From the NCBI GenBank assembly GCA_018660465.1, contig JABJKH010000028.1, positions 1-55,227 of the forward strand: a DNA stretch of 55,227 bases. The letters run 5' to 3'. This document shows positions 17,110 through 25,501 of this stretch, piece by piece. The notes below the pieces were generated by a model. It did not search any database. It was not told the origin of the DNA and saw nothing but the letters and a program-made list of their open reading frames with translations. The position numbers and the translations under genes were made by a program. Numbering within the stretch: the first letter of the stretch is position 1; each line of letters begins with the position of its first letter. Source of the stretch: Rhodospirillaceae bacterium (lineage in GTDB: Bacteria; Pseudomonadota; Alphaproteobacteria; Rhodospirillales; JABJKH01).

Positions 17110-18190
17110 GATTCTAAACGAGGCCCGTCGTGCCATTGAAATTTGCAATGCGTGCCGTTATTGCGAAGGCTACTGCGCCGTGTTTCCCGCAATGGAACGG
17201 CGGCGAATATTTTCTGATTCAGATATGAGCTATTTGGCAAACCTGTGCCACAACTGCCGTGGCTGTTTCTATGCCTGTCAGTTCTCGCCGCCGCATGAAT
17301 ACAACGTAAATATCCCGGCGCAATTTTCTGCCCTTCGCGCGCAGACGTATCAAGATTACGCGTGGCCCGGGGCGCTTGGAAAATTGTTCGAACGTAACGG
17401 CCTTGTTGTTTCCTTGGTCATGGCAGTCAGCCTGATGGTGGTCATGGGGCTCGCATTGCTGATGGTCAACGACGGTCGGTTGTTCGGTGTCCATACAGGT
17501 GCGGGGGCGTTCTACGCCGTCATCCCCTACGAAGTCATGGTCTACACGGCAAGTGCCGTATTCGGGTTCGTGGTGCTGGCGATGATCATTGGCTTTACGC
17601 GTTTCCTCAAGGATACGGGAAAGACGAGTGTGGGTAATGTGGACACTTCGTCTCTTTTGAGTGCGGTCTGGGATGTCCTAACCATGAAAAATTTAAAGGG
17701 CGGCGGTCTCGGTTGTAACTATCCCGACCATCGGTTTTCACCCGCGCGGCGCTGGCACCATCATTTCGTGATGTATGGGTTCTTTTTATGTTTTGCAGCA
17801 ACCTCTGTCGCCACGATTTACGACCACGTTTTTGATTGGCAAGCGCCGTATGCTTACACAAGTTTGCCGGTGATCTTGGGAACTCTCGGCGGCATAGGCC
17901 TTACAATCGGTAGTCTTGGCTTGCTTTGGCTCAAGGGTCAATCGGACCCGGACGTTGCGGATACGGAAACCAATGGCATGGACATAGGGTTTCTGGTGCT
18001 GCTGCTCATGACTGCGGTCACCGGACTGGCGCTGCTGGCTTTCCGCGAAACAACTTCCATGGGGATTTTACTGGTGGTTCATTTGGGCTTTGTGTTGGCC
18101 TTATTCTTGACCTTGCCCTACGGCAAATTTGTCCATTCAATTTATCGGTTCGCCGCGTTGATTCGCCACGCGGCAGAAGGCAAGAGCTAG
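17096..18190 (+). CDS. tcuB: TcuB-like iron-sulfur/membrane electron-transfer protein
   Basis: A 364-residue protein with two ferredoxin-like 4Fe-4S motifs at the N-terminus: Cys17, 20, 23 and 27 (CNACRYCEGYC), and Cys51, 54, 57 and 61 (CHNCRGCFYAC). About six membrane helices from residue 105 onward follow, with histidines that may bind haem (RRWHHHFVMYGFFLCF). TcuB passes electrons from TcuA flavin to the quinone pool. I chose the ATG at 17096, which overlaps the tcuA end by 14 bases. The frame remains open further back to 17051, but the family starts here. A dedicated quinone-linked tricarballylate oxidation pair is the likely function. Confidence 0.87.
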   Translation: MPSVEILNEARRAIEICNACRYCEGYCAVFPAMERRRIFSDSDMSYLANLCHNCRGCFYACQFSPPHEYNVNIPAQFSALRAQTYQDYAWPGALGKLFERNGLVVSLVMAVSLMVVMGLALLMVNDGRLFGVHTGAGAFYAVIPYEVMVYTASAVFGFVVLAMIIGFTRFLKDTGKTSVGNVDTSSLLSAVWDVLTMKNLKGGGLGCNYPDHRFSPARRWHHHFVMYGFFLCFAATSVATIYDHVFDWQAPYAYTSLPVILGTLGGIGLTIGSLGLLWLKGQSDPDVADTETNGMDIGFLVLLLMTAVTGLALLAFRETTSMGILLVVHLGFVLALFLTLPYGKFVHSIYRFAALIRHAAEGKS

Positions 18191-19209
18191 CGCGTTAACG
18201 TTACGGTCAACACCATCGGGCGCTCATCCCTTAGAACTGTCACCGGAATATTTTCCCCGATACGCGCAAGGCCGAACACGCTGGTGACGTCGCTTGGCTT
18301 TCGGATGGGTCTGGCCCCAATTGATGTAATGATATCGTCCGCTTTCAATCCCGCCACCTCTGCTGGCGAACCCGACTGAACACGGCGGATCAGGGCACCG
18401 GTTTTATTTCGCCGTTCGATCCTGGGCAAAAGCCCGACAAGTATTCCGGATTTCCCCCGAATGACTTTTCCGTGCGCAATCAAATCATCCACCACCCGCG
18501 TCACTAAGTCCATGGAGGCGGCAAAATTGACACCGACGTTGGCATCTGATCCCTTGGTGAAAATTGCCGAAAGCAACCCAACCAATCGACCTTGCGCATC
18601 AACCAACGCACCCCCCGAGGCTCCCGGGTTTACCACCGCGTCTGTCTGAATAAAATCTTCAACCGGATTGAAGCCCACACCGGTCCGGTGGGTGGCCGAG
18701 ACCACGCCACACGTCACTGACAAATCCAGACCGAACTGATTGCCCGCTGTACAAACTGGATCAGCAAGCTTTACGGTCGGCCCAATAACGAGGGGCGGAA
18801 TATCTTCGTCAATTTTTAGAACGGCAATATCCGTCAGCGGGTCGACACCAATGCCTTTTGCAATCATCACACGACCGTCTGACAGACGCACATTAATGCT
18901 AAGGGCGCGCCGGACGACATGCAGGTTGGTAACAATATAGCCGCCATGTCGGACGACCACGCCGGTGCCTTCTGGTTCTTCCGACTTCCCACCGCCGCGG
19001 TTTCGAAATTCTGCCCAGACAGGCAATACGCTCACGACCGACTTCAAAGTCTCCGGTGTGATGGCTCGGGCAGGCGATGCAATGAGAACGAAAGCGACAG
19101 CTGCCGCAATCGTTCCCCATATCACATCAATGCGGCGCCCGATCAGATTAATCCTTCGCTTTGGCCGCGTCAGCGTATTTGCGCTCGGCTTCGGCTGAGG
19201 CTTCGCCAC
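18187..19209 (-). CDS. HtrA/DegP-like S1C serine protease with PDZ domain
   Basis: A 340-residue protein with a basic N-terminus, one hydrophobic segment (WGTIAAAVAFVLIASPARA) that is a signal peptide or anchor, a trypsin-like domain and one C-terminal PDZ domain. The catalytic triad is visible as His in VTNLHVV, Asp in DPLTDIAVLKI, and Ser in NPGASGGALV, where the usual GNSGG is GASGG. The PDZ domain covers about residues 255-340 (AEVAGLKADDIITSIGARPI). Such proteins degrade or chaperone misfolded envelope proteins. The frame to 19209 overlaps the upstream cupin gene by 62 bases in another phase. A later GTG near residue 29 is possible, so the start is uncertain. It shares four bases with the convergent tcuB end. 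Confidence 0.88.
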   Translation of the reverse strand: MAKPQPKPSANTLTRPKRRINLIGRRIDVIWGTIAAAVAFVLIASPARAITPETLKSVVSVLPVWAEFRNRGGGKSEEPEGTGVVVRHGGYIVTNLHVVRRALSINVRLSDGRVMIAKGIGVDPLTDIAVLKIDEDIPPLVIGPTVKLADPVCTAGNQFGLDLSVTCGVVSATHRTGVGFNPVEDFIQTDAVVNPGASGGALVDAQGRLVGLLSAIFTKGSDANVGVNFAASMDLVTRVVDDLIAHGKVIRGKSGILVGLLPRIERRNKTGALIRRVQSGSPAEVAGLKADDIITSIGARPIRKPSDVTSVFGLARIGENIPVTVLRDERPMVLTVTLTR

Positions 19210-19561
19210 CGACTGGGTTATAGTCCTGGTTCAGGTCACCATCACCCGCAGGACTTTTCACGGTAAAGAAAATCGCCGGACCATCGATCGCGCGGCTACG
19301 ATGATTAACGAAGCGCGGGATGTGGATCAGGTCCCCCTTCTCAACGATTCTTTCTTCGTCATCGAGAACGTAATGCAGCTTACCCTCTAATATAAGCGTC
19401 CACTGCTCTTCGTTCGGGTGCATGTGCAATTCTGATCCCTCGCCCTCTGGCTTGGTCACGACACCCGCCTTCATGTACTCCCCCATGAGTTCTTGAAGAA
19501 CCATGTTGGGGTTTTCTTTCGGGTTTCTTTTTTTCATTTCATTGACGACGTAAAACGGCAT
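19148..19561 (-). CDS. Single-domain cupin protein
   Basis: A 137-residue protein with one complete cupin barrel. Motif 1 is HMHPNEEQWTLILEGKLHYV and motif 2 is GDLIHIPRFVNHRSR, giving His, His, Glu/Gln and His as likely metal ligands. The substrate is unknown; small cupins act as isomerases, dioxygenases or sugar-binding proteins. A lysine-rich stretch (EMKKRNPKENPNM) near the N-terminus is outside the barrel. It overlaps the downstream protease frame by 62 bases, so either the protease starts later or the two genes really overlap. Confidence 0.82.
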   Translation of the reverse strand: MPFYVVNEMKKRNPKENPNMVLQELMGEYMKAGVVTKPEGEGSELHMHPNEEQWTLILEGKLHYVLDDEERIVEKGDLIHIPRFVNHRSRAIDGPAIFFTVKSPAGDGDLNQDYNPVGGEASAEAERKYADAAKAKD

Positions 19562-19729
19562 GTGTTGTTCCTCATGTTAAATTTGATTTTGAATTTATCA
19601 TGTTCAGGGCAGGGTGCAACGCCAGATTAAAGGCAAGATTAAACAGTTGCGTCCCGGTGGCGCGTAGCTAAGATTGCCCGACCTATTTACTTATTTAATT
19701 TAACGCCGCAATGGCTGGGGATACACGAC

Positions 19730-20602
19730 ATGAAACCGACAATCTTGGCCTGCGCCGTTACCGGAAACTTCACCACCCGCGATCACAACCCTAACCTACC
19801 CGTCACACCGGATGAAATCGCCGGCGCCGCCATTGATGCAGCCAAAGCGGGCGCGTCGATCATTCACATCCATGTGCGCTATCCGGACACCGGTAAGCCC
19901 AGCATGGAACTGGAACATTACCGTGCGGTGGTCGATAAAATTCGCGCCAACGATACCGACCTGATCATTAACCTGACAACAGGACCCGGCGGACGTTATG
20001 TCCCGGGCGATGACGACCCTGCCGTTGCTGGGCCAGGGACGAATTTCAGAACCCCTGAATACCGCACCGAGCACATTGTCGAATTGAAGCCGGAAATTTG
20101 CAGCCTGGATCTCAACACCATGTGGTTTTCCACATCGGCTGTGATCAATTCTCCCCGTAACGTGAAGGTCATGGCCGAACGTATGTATGCGGCTGGTGTA
20201 AAGCCGGAACTCGAAGTCTTTGATACCGGTGATATTCATCTGGCGAACGATCTGGTAAAAGAAGGCGTCTTAAAAGGCCCCCTCTTGTTCCAGGTTGTGA
20301 CCGGGATTAAATACGGCATGTCATCATCACCCGATACCCTTTCATATGCGAAAACATTGCTGCCTGCTGACTGTGAATGGGCCGCGTTTGGCATTGGCCG
20401 CATGGAATTCCCCATGGTGGCGCAAGCCTGGCTACACGGCGGTCATACCCGCGTCGGCATGGAAGACAATGTCTACCTGGAAAAAGGCGTTCTGACGCCC
20501 AGCAACGCTGCCTTGGTTGAAAAGGCTGTTCGGATCATCGACGATCTAGGTGGCCAAATCGCGACCGTCAGTGAAGCCCGACAAATTCTCGGCCTTAGTT
20601 AA
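19730..20602 (+). CDS. BKACE family beta-keto acid cleavage enzyme (DUF849)
   Basis: A 290-residue TIM-barrel protein of the family typified by Kce, which splits 3-keto-5-aminohexanoate with acetyl-CoA. Other members cleave other beta-keto acids into acetoacetate and an acyl-CoA. Visible signatures are the start KPTILACAVTGNF, the zinc ligands in IIHIHVRYPDTGKPSM, NLTTGPGG, SLDLNTMWF, GVKPELEVFDTGD, and AAFGIGRMEFPMV near the end. Length is normal. The substrate pocket cannot be assigned by reading. The radical SAM gene starts 18 bases after its stop, suggesting co-transcription. Confidence 0.9.
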   Translation: MKPTILACAVTGNFTTRDHNPNLPVTPDEIAGAAIDAAKAGASIIHIHVRYPDTGKPSMELEHYRAVVDKIRANDTDLIINLTTGPGGRYVPGDDDPAVAGPGTNFRTPEYRTEHIVELKPEICSLDLNTMWFSTSAVINSPRNVKVMAERMYAAGVKPELEVFDTGDIHLANDLVKEGVLKGPLLFQVVTGIKYGMSSSPDTLSYAKTLLPADCEWAAFGIGRMEFPMVAQAWLHGGHTRVGMEDNVYLEKGVLTPSNAALVEKAVRIIDDLGGQIATVSEARQILGLS

Positions 20603-20620
20603 AGGTATTTGGTCAAAGCT

Positions 20621-21874
20621 ATGGCGACCGCGTCACGAGAATTTCAGGTGATGGCTAAACCAATCGGTTCTGCCTGTAATCTTGATTGTAGCTATTGTTA
20701 CTACCTTGAGAAAAAAGATCTTTATCCGAAGCGCCAATCATTTCGCATGGCTGATGACCTACTTGAAAGCTATATCATTCAGCATATCGAAGCCTGCCCA
20801 ACCGAAGTAATTTTCTTTTCCTGGCACGGTGGCGAGGCGACCCTTTTGGGGCTCGATTATTTTCGGCGCATTGTTGAAATTCAGCGGGAACATAAACCGA
20901 TAGGCCGTAAGATTCTCAATGGCATTCAAACCAATGGGACTTTGCTAAACGATGATTGGTGCAAATTTCTTGCGTTTGAAGGGTTCCTCGTCGGCATCAG
21001 CATCGATGGCCCCAAGGAACTCCACGACCCGTATCGCGTGAATAAAAGCGGCGCCAAAACCCACAAGCAGGTGATGCAGGCCTACCATAAATTACGCAAA
21101 TTTGGGATCACTGTTGATGTGCTCTGCGTCGTTCATAAAGGCAACGTTACCCATCCGGCAGCTGTGTACCGTTTTTTCAAATCGATTGGTGTCCAATATT
21201 TACAGTTTCTGCCGATCGTGGTCCCTTTAAAAGATAATGAGATGAGTCCGGAAAGCGTCCCGGCAGAGGCCTATGGGAACTTCCTGTGCGCTGTTTTTGA
21301 CGAATGGGTCAGGAACGATATCGGGCAGGTTGTTATCCAAAATATTGAAGAGGCGGAGAAACCGTTTCGGGGGCAAGAGCACGCGCTTTGCCTCTTCCGG
21401 GAAACCTGCGGCGATGTAGTCGTCGTCGAACATAACGGGGATTTCTATACCTGCGACCATTTTGTCAACGAAGAGAACCGCCTCGGAAATATCCGCGATA
21501 CCCCCTTGGTGGAATTCTTGGAGAGTCAGGAACTAAAGAAATTTGGGCAAGACAAACGAGACAAGCTCCCGCAATACTGCCTCGATTGTGAAGTCCTCAG
21601 CTCGTGCAATGGGGGTTGCAAAAAGGACCAGTTCACGATGACCCCAGACGGCGAAGAAGGTCTGAATTACCTCTGTTCCGGATATAAACACTTTTTTACC
21701 CATACCCGGGCTCCATTACAGAAGTTGGCATCGCTCCGAAAAACCGACGACCCTATGGAACGAATTACGGGCCTCCTGCAAGATGAGAATATCGTAACTG
21801 CCGGGCGGAATGATCCTTGCCCGTGCGGTAGCGGCAAAAAATACAAAAAGTGCTGCTTGGCAAAATATGCATGA
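20621..21874 (+). CDS. Radical SAM anaerobic sulfatase-maturase-like enzyme with SPASM and SEC-C
   Basis: A 417-residue protein. Cys19, 23 and 26 (CNLDCSYCYYLEKKDLYP) bind the radical SAM cluster. WHGGEATLLGLDYFRRIV, IQTNGTLLNDDWCKFL and GISIDGPKELHDPYR follow the anaerobic sulfatase-maturating enzyme (anSME) pattern. Cysteines in CLFRETCG, FYTCDHF and QYCLDCEVLSSCNGGC are the SPASM auxiliary cluster sites. The C-terminal 22 residues (GRNDPCPCGSGKKYKKCC) are a SEC-C zinc motif. anSMEs oxidise a Cys or Ser of sulfatases to formylglycine. No sulfatase is present in this window, so the target lies elsewhere or is a different protein. I start at the ATG (20621) rather than a TTG four codons earlier. 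Confidence 0.87.
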   Translation: MATASREFQVMAKPIGSACNLDCSYCYYLEKKDLYPKRQSFRMADDLLESYIIQHIEACPTEVIFFSWHGGEATLLGLDYFRRIVEIQREHKPIGRKILNGIQTNGTLLNDDWCKFLAFEGFLVGISIDGPKELHDPYRVNKSGAKTHKQVMQAYHKLRKFGITVDVLCVVHKGNVTHPAAVYRFFKSIGVQYLQFLPIVVPLKDNEMSPESVPAEAYGNFLCAVFDEWVRNDIGQVVIQNIEEAEKPFRGQEHALCLFRETCGDVVVVEHNGDFYTCDHFVNEENRLGNIRDTPLVEFLESQELKKFGQDKRDKLPQYCLDCEVLSSCNGGCKKDQFTMTPDGEEGLNYLCSGYKHFFTHTRAPLQKLASLRKTDDPMERITGLLQDENIVTAGRNDPCPCGSGKKYKKCCLAKYA

Positions 21875-21906
21875 AACGGTCGGTGAAGTGCGGCGGACGC
21901 TGGGGC

Positions 21907-22635
21907 TTAGGTGATCTTGAATTCGGTTACCCGGTAAAAATCGGCGAAAATTCTTTTGTCTGATATGACGGCTGCTGATTTTCCGCGGGCTTCCCCATAT
22001 GCGTTTAACAGCCCCACCACATCATCATGCCAAAAGCCATCCAGAAACGGCTCCAAATATGTAATTAACCAGCGGGTTGGGGGAAACCTGTACAGGATGT
22101 GTTTTGTCGGCAACGGAGCGTACTCCGTCATCAACAACGCGCCTCCCACAGGGATCACCCGCATACATTCCGATAGGACGTTCGCTCGGGCTTCTTCCGG
22201 CATTTCATGCAATAGAAAAAACAACACGACTGTTGAAAAGCTATCGTCCTTATAAGCCAACTGCTCAGCATTCATTCGGGCGGCATGGAGAACGTCGTCG
22301 CTGGGTGCCTTGCTGTGGGCCGCCTCAAGCTGAACCATCGCCACGTCGGCTATATGCAATGGCGTCGGTGAGAGGGTTTGAATGATTTTTGGAGTGAGTT
22401 CGCCATAGACACAGGTTAGTTGCAGGACACTTTCGTTGGGAGTGTCCTTTAATCTTTCCATCGTCGCCTGCATTAATTTCCTGTACTGGCCAAATAATAT
22501 CGCATTGATAATCGGCTGATGATCAAAAAACCATACGGCAACAGGCCACAGGTAAGCCCACCAATAATGACGCACCAAATACACGGGCGCGCCATCCAAA
22601 AAATACCGGTAAAAATTAAACGATGGGAATTTCAT
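21907..22635 (-). CDS. rquA: RquA-like SAM-dependent methyltransferase (rhodoquinone synthesis)
   Basis: A 242-residue class I methyltransferase-like protein. The N-terminal LVRHYWWAYLWPVAVWFFDH, the altered glycine-rich loop QLTCVYGELTPKI in place of the normal SAM motif I, VVLFFLLHEMPEEARANVL, and the C-terminal ITYLEPFLDGFWHDDV follow the pattern I know for RquA of Rhodospirillum rubrum. RquA replaces the methoxy group of ubiquinone with an amino group to make rhodoquinone, an electron carrier for anaerobic fumarate reduction. I recognise the pattern from memory only. A ubiquinone/menaquinone-type methyltransferase of other function is the main alternative. The gene stands alone on its strand, 132 bases after the GST gene. 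Confidence 0.6.
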   Translation of the reverse strand: MKFPSFNFYRYFLDGAPVYLVRHYWWAYLWPVAVWFFDHQPIINAILFGQYRKLMQATMERLKDTPNESVLQLTCVYGELTPKIIQTLSPTPLHIADVAMVQLEAAHSKAPSDDVLHAARMNAEQLAYKDDSFSTVVLFFLLHEMPEEARANVLSECMRVIPVGGALLMTEYAPLPTKHILYRFPPTRWLITYLEPFLDGFWHDDVVGLLNAYGEARGKSAAVISDKRIFADFYRVTEFKIT

Positions 22636-22767
22636 AAATCGAACTGTATGACACTGGTCGGTGGCGGAATTCGTTTCAAAGCAGCACCGGAATAATATCG
22701 ACTACTTGTAAGTTGGCTACCTTGATCTTTATCAAGACGATTTCGACCACACAATACTTTTGATGGC

Positions 22768-23559
22768 TCAGCCCATCTCTGCCAAATTCAATGGCCGCTT
22801 TACGCCCTTGCCCAACTTAAGATCGGGGTAAATTTGTGAGTTGCGTGAACCGGGGTAGTAGGCCGTTTTATAGGCAGAACGAGCTTGCATTCTGCTAAGC
22901 CAATCGGTGACTTTGGGCAAATCGAGTTCCCAAAGGTTCGCGTACCCAAGGTCTTCCATTCGGTCAATCAGGGGGGCTACGCAAATATCAGCGATGGAGT
23001 ACCGTTCCCCCATCAACCACGGGCCGGCGTTGGTCAGGGCTTCTTCCATACGTAATACAGTCTTGCGGATGTCGCGGATGGCCTTGTCGATGTCTTCGGC
23101 GCTGAAACCATCCTGGCCCAATTTTTTGTACAAGTCCGCCTTAAGCGGGCGGCGATCAACCAAATCGTTGAATTCTTGTTCTGACATGTTTTGGAACTTG
23201 CGCAGCAGTCCGCCTTGATTGAACGACGGATAGCGCACTGCAGGGGTTGCCACTAAATCGAAATACGCCAGCCATGCGCGCAGGCGGGCTTTTTCTTTTA
23301 GGTCCTGTGGCATCAAGGAGATATCCGGAAATGCCTCATCAAGATATTGCAGGATGACCGACGATTCGATGACAGGCACCCCGTCATGGATCAACGTCGG
23401 CACGACCCCATTCGGATTAAGCTTTAAATAATCCGGTTTCAGATGATCGTGGTCGGCGGAGATCAAACGATGATCCACCCAGTTTAATTCTTTTTCAGCC
23501 AAACAAATTCGGACTTTTAGGCTGCAGGTTGATTGTGGGAAATTATAAAGTTCTAGCAT
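22768..23559 (-). CDS. Glutathione S-transferase family protein
   Basis: A 263-residue protein with an N-terminal thioredoxin-fold domain (MLELYNFPQSTCSLKVRICL, then NPNGVVPTLIHDGVPVIESSVILQYLDEAFP, with the cis-proline and Glu-Ser glutathione contacts) and an all-helical C-terminal domain (MEEALTNAGPWLMGERYSIADICVAPLIDRM with the conserved helix-capping Asp). It likely uses or binds glutathione. I chose the ATG at 23559 since homology begins there; the longer frame runs into the divergent monooxygenase promoter. At 263 residues it is longer than the usual 200-220. The divergent flavin monooxygenase neighbour suggests a shared aromatic or xenobiotic role, which is only inference. Confidence 0.9.
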   Translation of the reverse strand: MLELYNFPQSTCSLKVRICLAEKELNWVDHRLISADHDHLKPDYLKLNPNGVVPTLIHDGVPVIESSVILQYLDEAFPDISLMPQDLKEKARLRAWLAYFDLVATPAVRYPSFNQGGLLRKFQNMSEQEFNDLVDRRPLKADLYKKLGQDGFSAEDIDKAIRDIRKTVLRMEEALTNAGPWLMGERYSIADICVAPLIDRMEDLGYANLWELDLPKVTDWLSRMQARSAYKTAYYPGSRNSQIYPDLKLGKGVKRPLNLAEMG

Positions 23560-23672
23560 GTTGACTTCTTTTTGTTGGCTACTCGAATGCACTTTATAGC
23601 AACCATCACCGCTTGCAATTTCTTCAATTTTCCCCGACCTTCGGAACCTGGACACGAAGGAGAATTCATTTC

Positions 23673-24920
23673 ATGAAAGCCATTATCGCGGGTGCCGGAC
23701 CAGGAGGCCTGACTGCTGCCCTTTTTCTGCATAAAATTGGTTGGGACGTCGAAGTTTATGAATCGACCCCAAAGATCGAACCTCTTGGCGTCGGTATTAA
23801 CTTATTACCCCACGGCACCCGGGAATTGATGGTCCTGGGCTTGACCGATGAACTTGCCAATACCGGCATTCAGACCCGTGCGTTGGAATACCGGAGCAAA
23901 TACGGCGACCTTATTTATTCCGACCCCAGGGGTGAACACGCTGGTTTCAAATTCCCGTCGTATTCCATCCACCGCGGCCATTTGCAGTTTCTATTACTGG
24001 ATGCCTTCAAAGCTCGCGCGGGCGCAGACAAGGTCCACGTCAATTGTCACTTTGAGCGGTATGAAGAAGACGATGAGGGCGTCACGGCATATTTTGTTGA
24101 CCCTGAAAGCAAGTCACCTACTGCTGAAGATCGGGGTGACATCTTGATTGGCGCGGACGGCGTTCATTCCGCCGTTCGCAAATTATTTTATCCGAATGAT
24201 GGCCCCCCCCGCTACGAAGGCTTAATGATGTGGCGCGGTGCGATGGAGCGCGAACCCTACTTGGACGGCAAGACCATGTTTGTGGCCGGTGACCATAATG
24301 TTAAGGCCGTGGTCTATCCCATGTCGGAGCCTTCCCGACGCAAAGGAAAATCCCTGGTTAATTGGGTGGCAGAGGTCCGCGATGGCAACTCTCGCCCGCT
24401 CAACCCCAACGACTGGAACCGCAAAGGTAGCCTCGAATTTATTGAGAACTACCGCGATTTCAAATTCGATTTTATTGACCTGCCGCAGTTATTCAGCGAA
24501 ACAGAAACCGTCTATGAATATCCGATGATCGACCGCGATCCGGTAAATCAATGGTCATTCGGCCGCGTGACCCTGATGGGCGATGCCGCCCATGCGATGC
24601 TGCCGATTGGTGCTAATGGCACATCTCAAGCTATTTTGGATGCCCGCGCTTTAGCGGATTGTGTGGGGAGCAGTAAGGATATGGTCGCTGCTTTGAGGGA
24701 ATACGAACAACTTCGCCTCGGCCCCACAGCTAAGGTCGTTGAAAGCAACAGGAACTACGATTCAGAAAATTATCTGGATATCGTGGCGGACCGAATTAAA
24801 GGCCCAGACGACAAGATGGAAGACCTGATCACACAAGACGAAATTGATACCATCACCGATAAGTACCGCAAGATCGCCGGGTTCCAGGTCAAAGCTCTGA
24901 ACGAGAAAGGGTTAAACTAA
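23673..24920 (+). CDS. Flavin-dependent (class A, PhzS/UbiH-like) monooxygenase
   Basis: A 415-residue single-component FAD monooxygenase. MKAIIAGAGPGGLTAALFLH is the ADP-binding fold, LIGADGVHSAVRKLF the DG motif and VTLMGDAAHAMLPIGANGTS the GD motif, in the correct order and spacing. PLGVGINLLPHGTRELMVLGL is characteristic of the PhzS-like branch. These enzymes hydroxylate aromatic or heteroaromatic compounds with NAD(P)H and oxygen. The start at 23673 follows GAAGGAGAA and begins the Rossmann strand; the longer frame from 23613 is unlikely. Its end overlaps the convergent amidase gene by four bases. The substrate is unknown. Confidence 0.9.
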   Translation: MKAIIAGAGPGGLTAALFLHKIGWDVEVYESTPKIEPLGVGINLLPHGTRELMVLGLTDELANTGIQTRALEYRSKYGDLIYSDPRGEHAGFKFPSYSIHRGHLQFLLLDAFKARAGADKVHVNCHFERYEEDDEGVTAYFVDPESKSPTAEDRGDILIGADGVHSAVRKLFYPNDGPPRYEGLMMWRGAMEREPYLDGKTMFVAGDHNVKAVVYPMSEPSRRKGKSLVNWVAEVRDGNSRPLNPNDWNRKGSLEFIENYRDFKFDFIDLPQLFSETETVYEYPMIDRDPVNQWSFGRVTLMGDAAHAMLPIGANGTSQAILDARALADCVGSSKDMVAALREYEQLRLGPTAKVVESNRNYDSENYLDIVADRIKGPDDKMEDLITQDEIDTITDKYRKIAGFQVKALNEKGLN

Positions 24921-25402
24921 GCGCCGCGCAAGACTTCTTCGAATACCCGAAGTGTCTCCTCGGCAAATGCCCACATATTTTCTTCACGCTCAGCCTTGCC
25001 GGTTTCCAGGGTTGTTGAGAACTCGACCGGCCCGACGACCGCAATGCAAGTATGGCCTGCATCATCGCCGTATCGGTTGCCGGTCGGCCCGGCGGCGCCA
25101 GTTTCGGACAAGCCCCAGACTGTCCCTAAGCGATCCCTAATAGATTTTGCAGCCAAAAGCGCATAGGGCTCTGTGCTGGCCCGCATACCGGGATGGTCAT
25201 CCATATTAATTCCCAATAAACCTGCCCGTGCCGTGACGGTATAGACAGCACCCCCGCCAACAAAATAAGCTGACGCGCCGGGCACAGCCAATAAGGATGC
25301 CGATACCAGCCCCCCGGTTGATGATTCAGACACGGCAACCGTGTCGCCTCGTTCCTTTAGCAAGGCACCAACGGCTCCGGCCATGGACGTTAAACTTTTC
25401 AT
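24917..25402 (-). CDS. pncC: CinA C-terminal-domain amidase (PncC-like nicotinamide-nucleotide amidohydrolase)
   Basis: A 161-residue stand-alone CinA-C domain. Visible motifs are VAVSESSTGGLVSASLLAVPGAS, the nucleophile region (usually AESCTGG), YFVGGGAVYT, and SETGAAGPTGNRYG. PncC hydrolyses nicotinamide mononucleotide to nicotinate mononucleotide, recycling NAD breakdown products. Many alphaproteobacteria carry one such gene near cell-division or lipoate genes; here it lies beside a flavoprotein instead and may be a divergent paralogue. It is divergent from the ten-gene catabolic run, so the 99 bases between 25403 and 25501 hold both promoters. Confidence 0.85.
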   Translation of the reverse strand: MKSLTSMAGAVGALLKERGDTVAVSESSTGGLVSASLLAVPGASAYFVGGGAVYTVTARAGLLGINMDDHPGMRASTEPYALLAAKSIRDRLGTVWGLSETGAAGPTGNRYGDDAGHTCIAVVGPVEFSTTLETGKAEREENMWAFAEETLRVFEEVLRGA

Positions 25403-25501
25403 GCTGCTCCCCTTTTTCTACTTAATCCTTCTTAAAGACTGGAAACTTTCGGCGCAAAGATTAATCTCAATCTCCCAACAAATAAAAAGAGACATTTGAA
25501 G

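Noticed and set aside
23560-23655. 32-residue extension of the GST
   Set aside because: It has no similarity to the GST fold and lies in the divergent promoter region. The ATG at 23559 starts the first beta strand.
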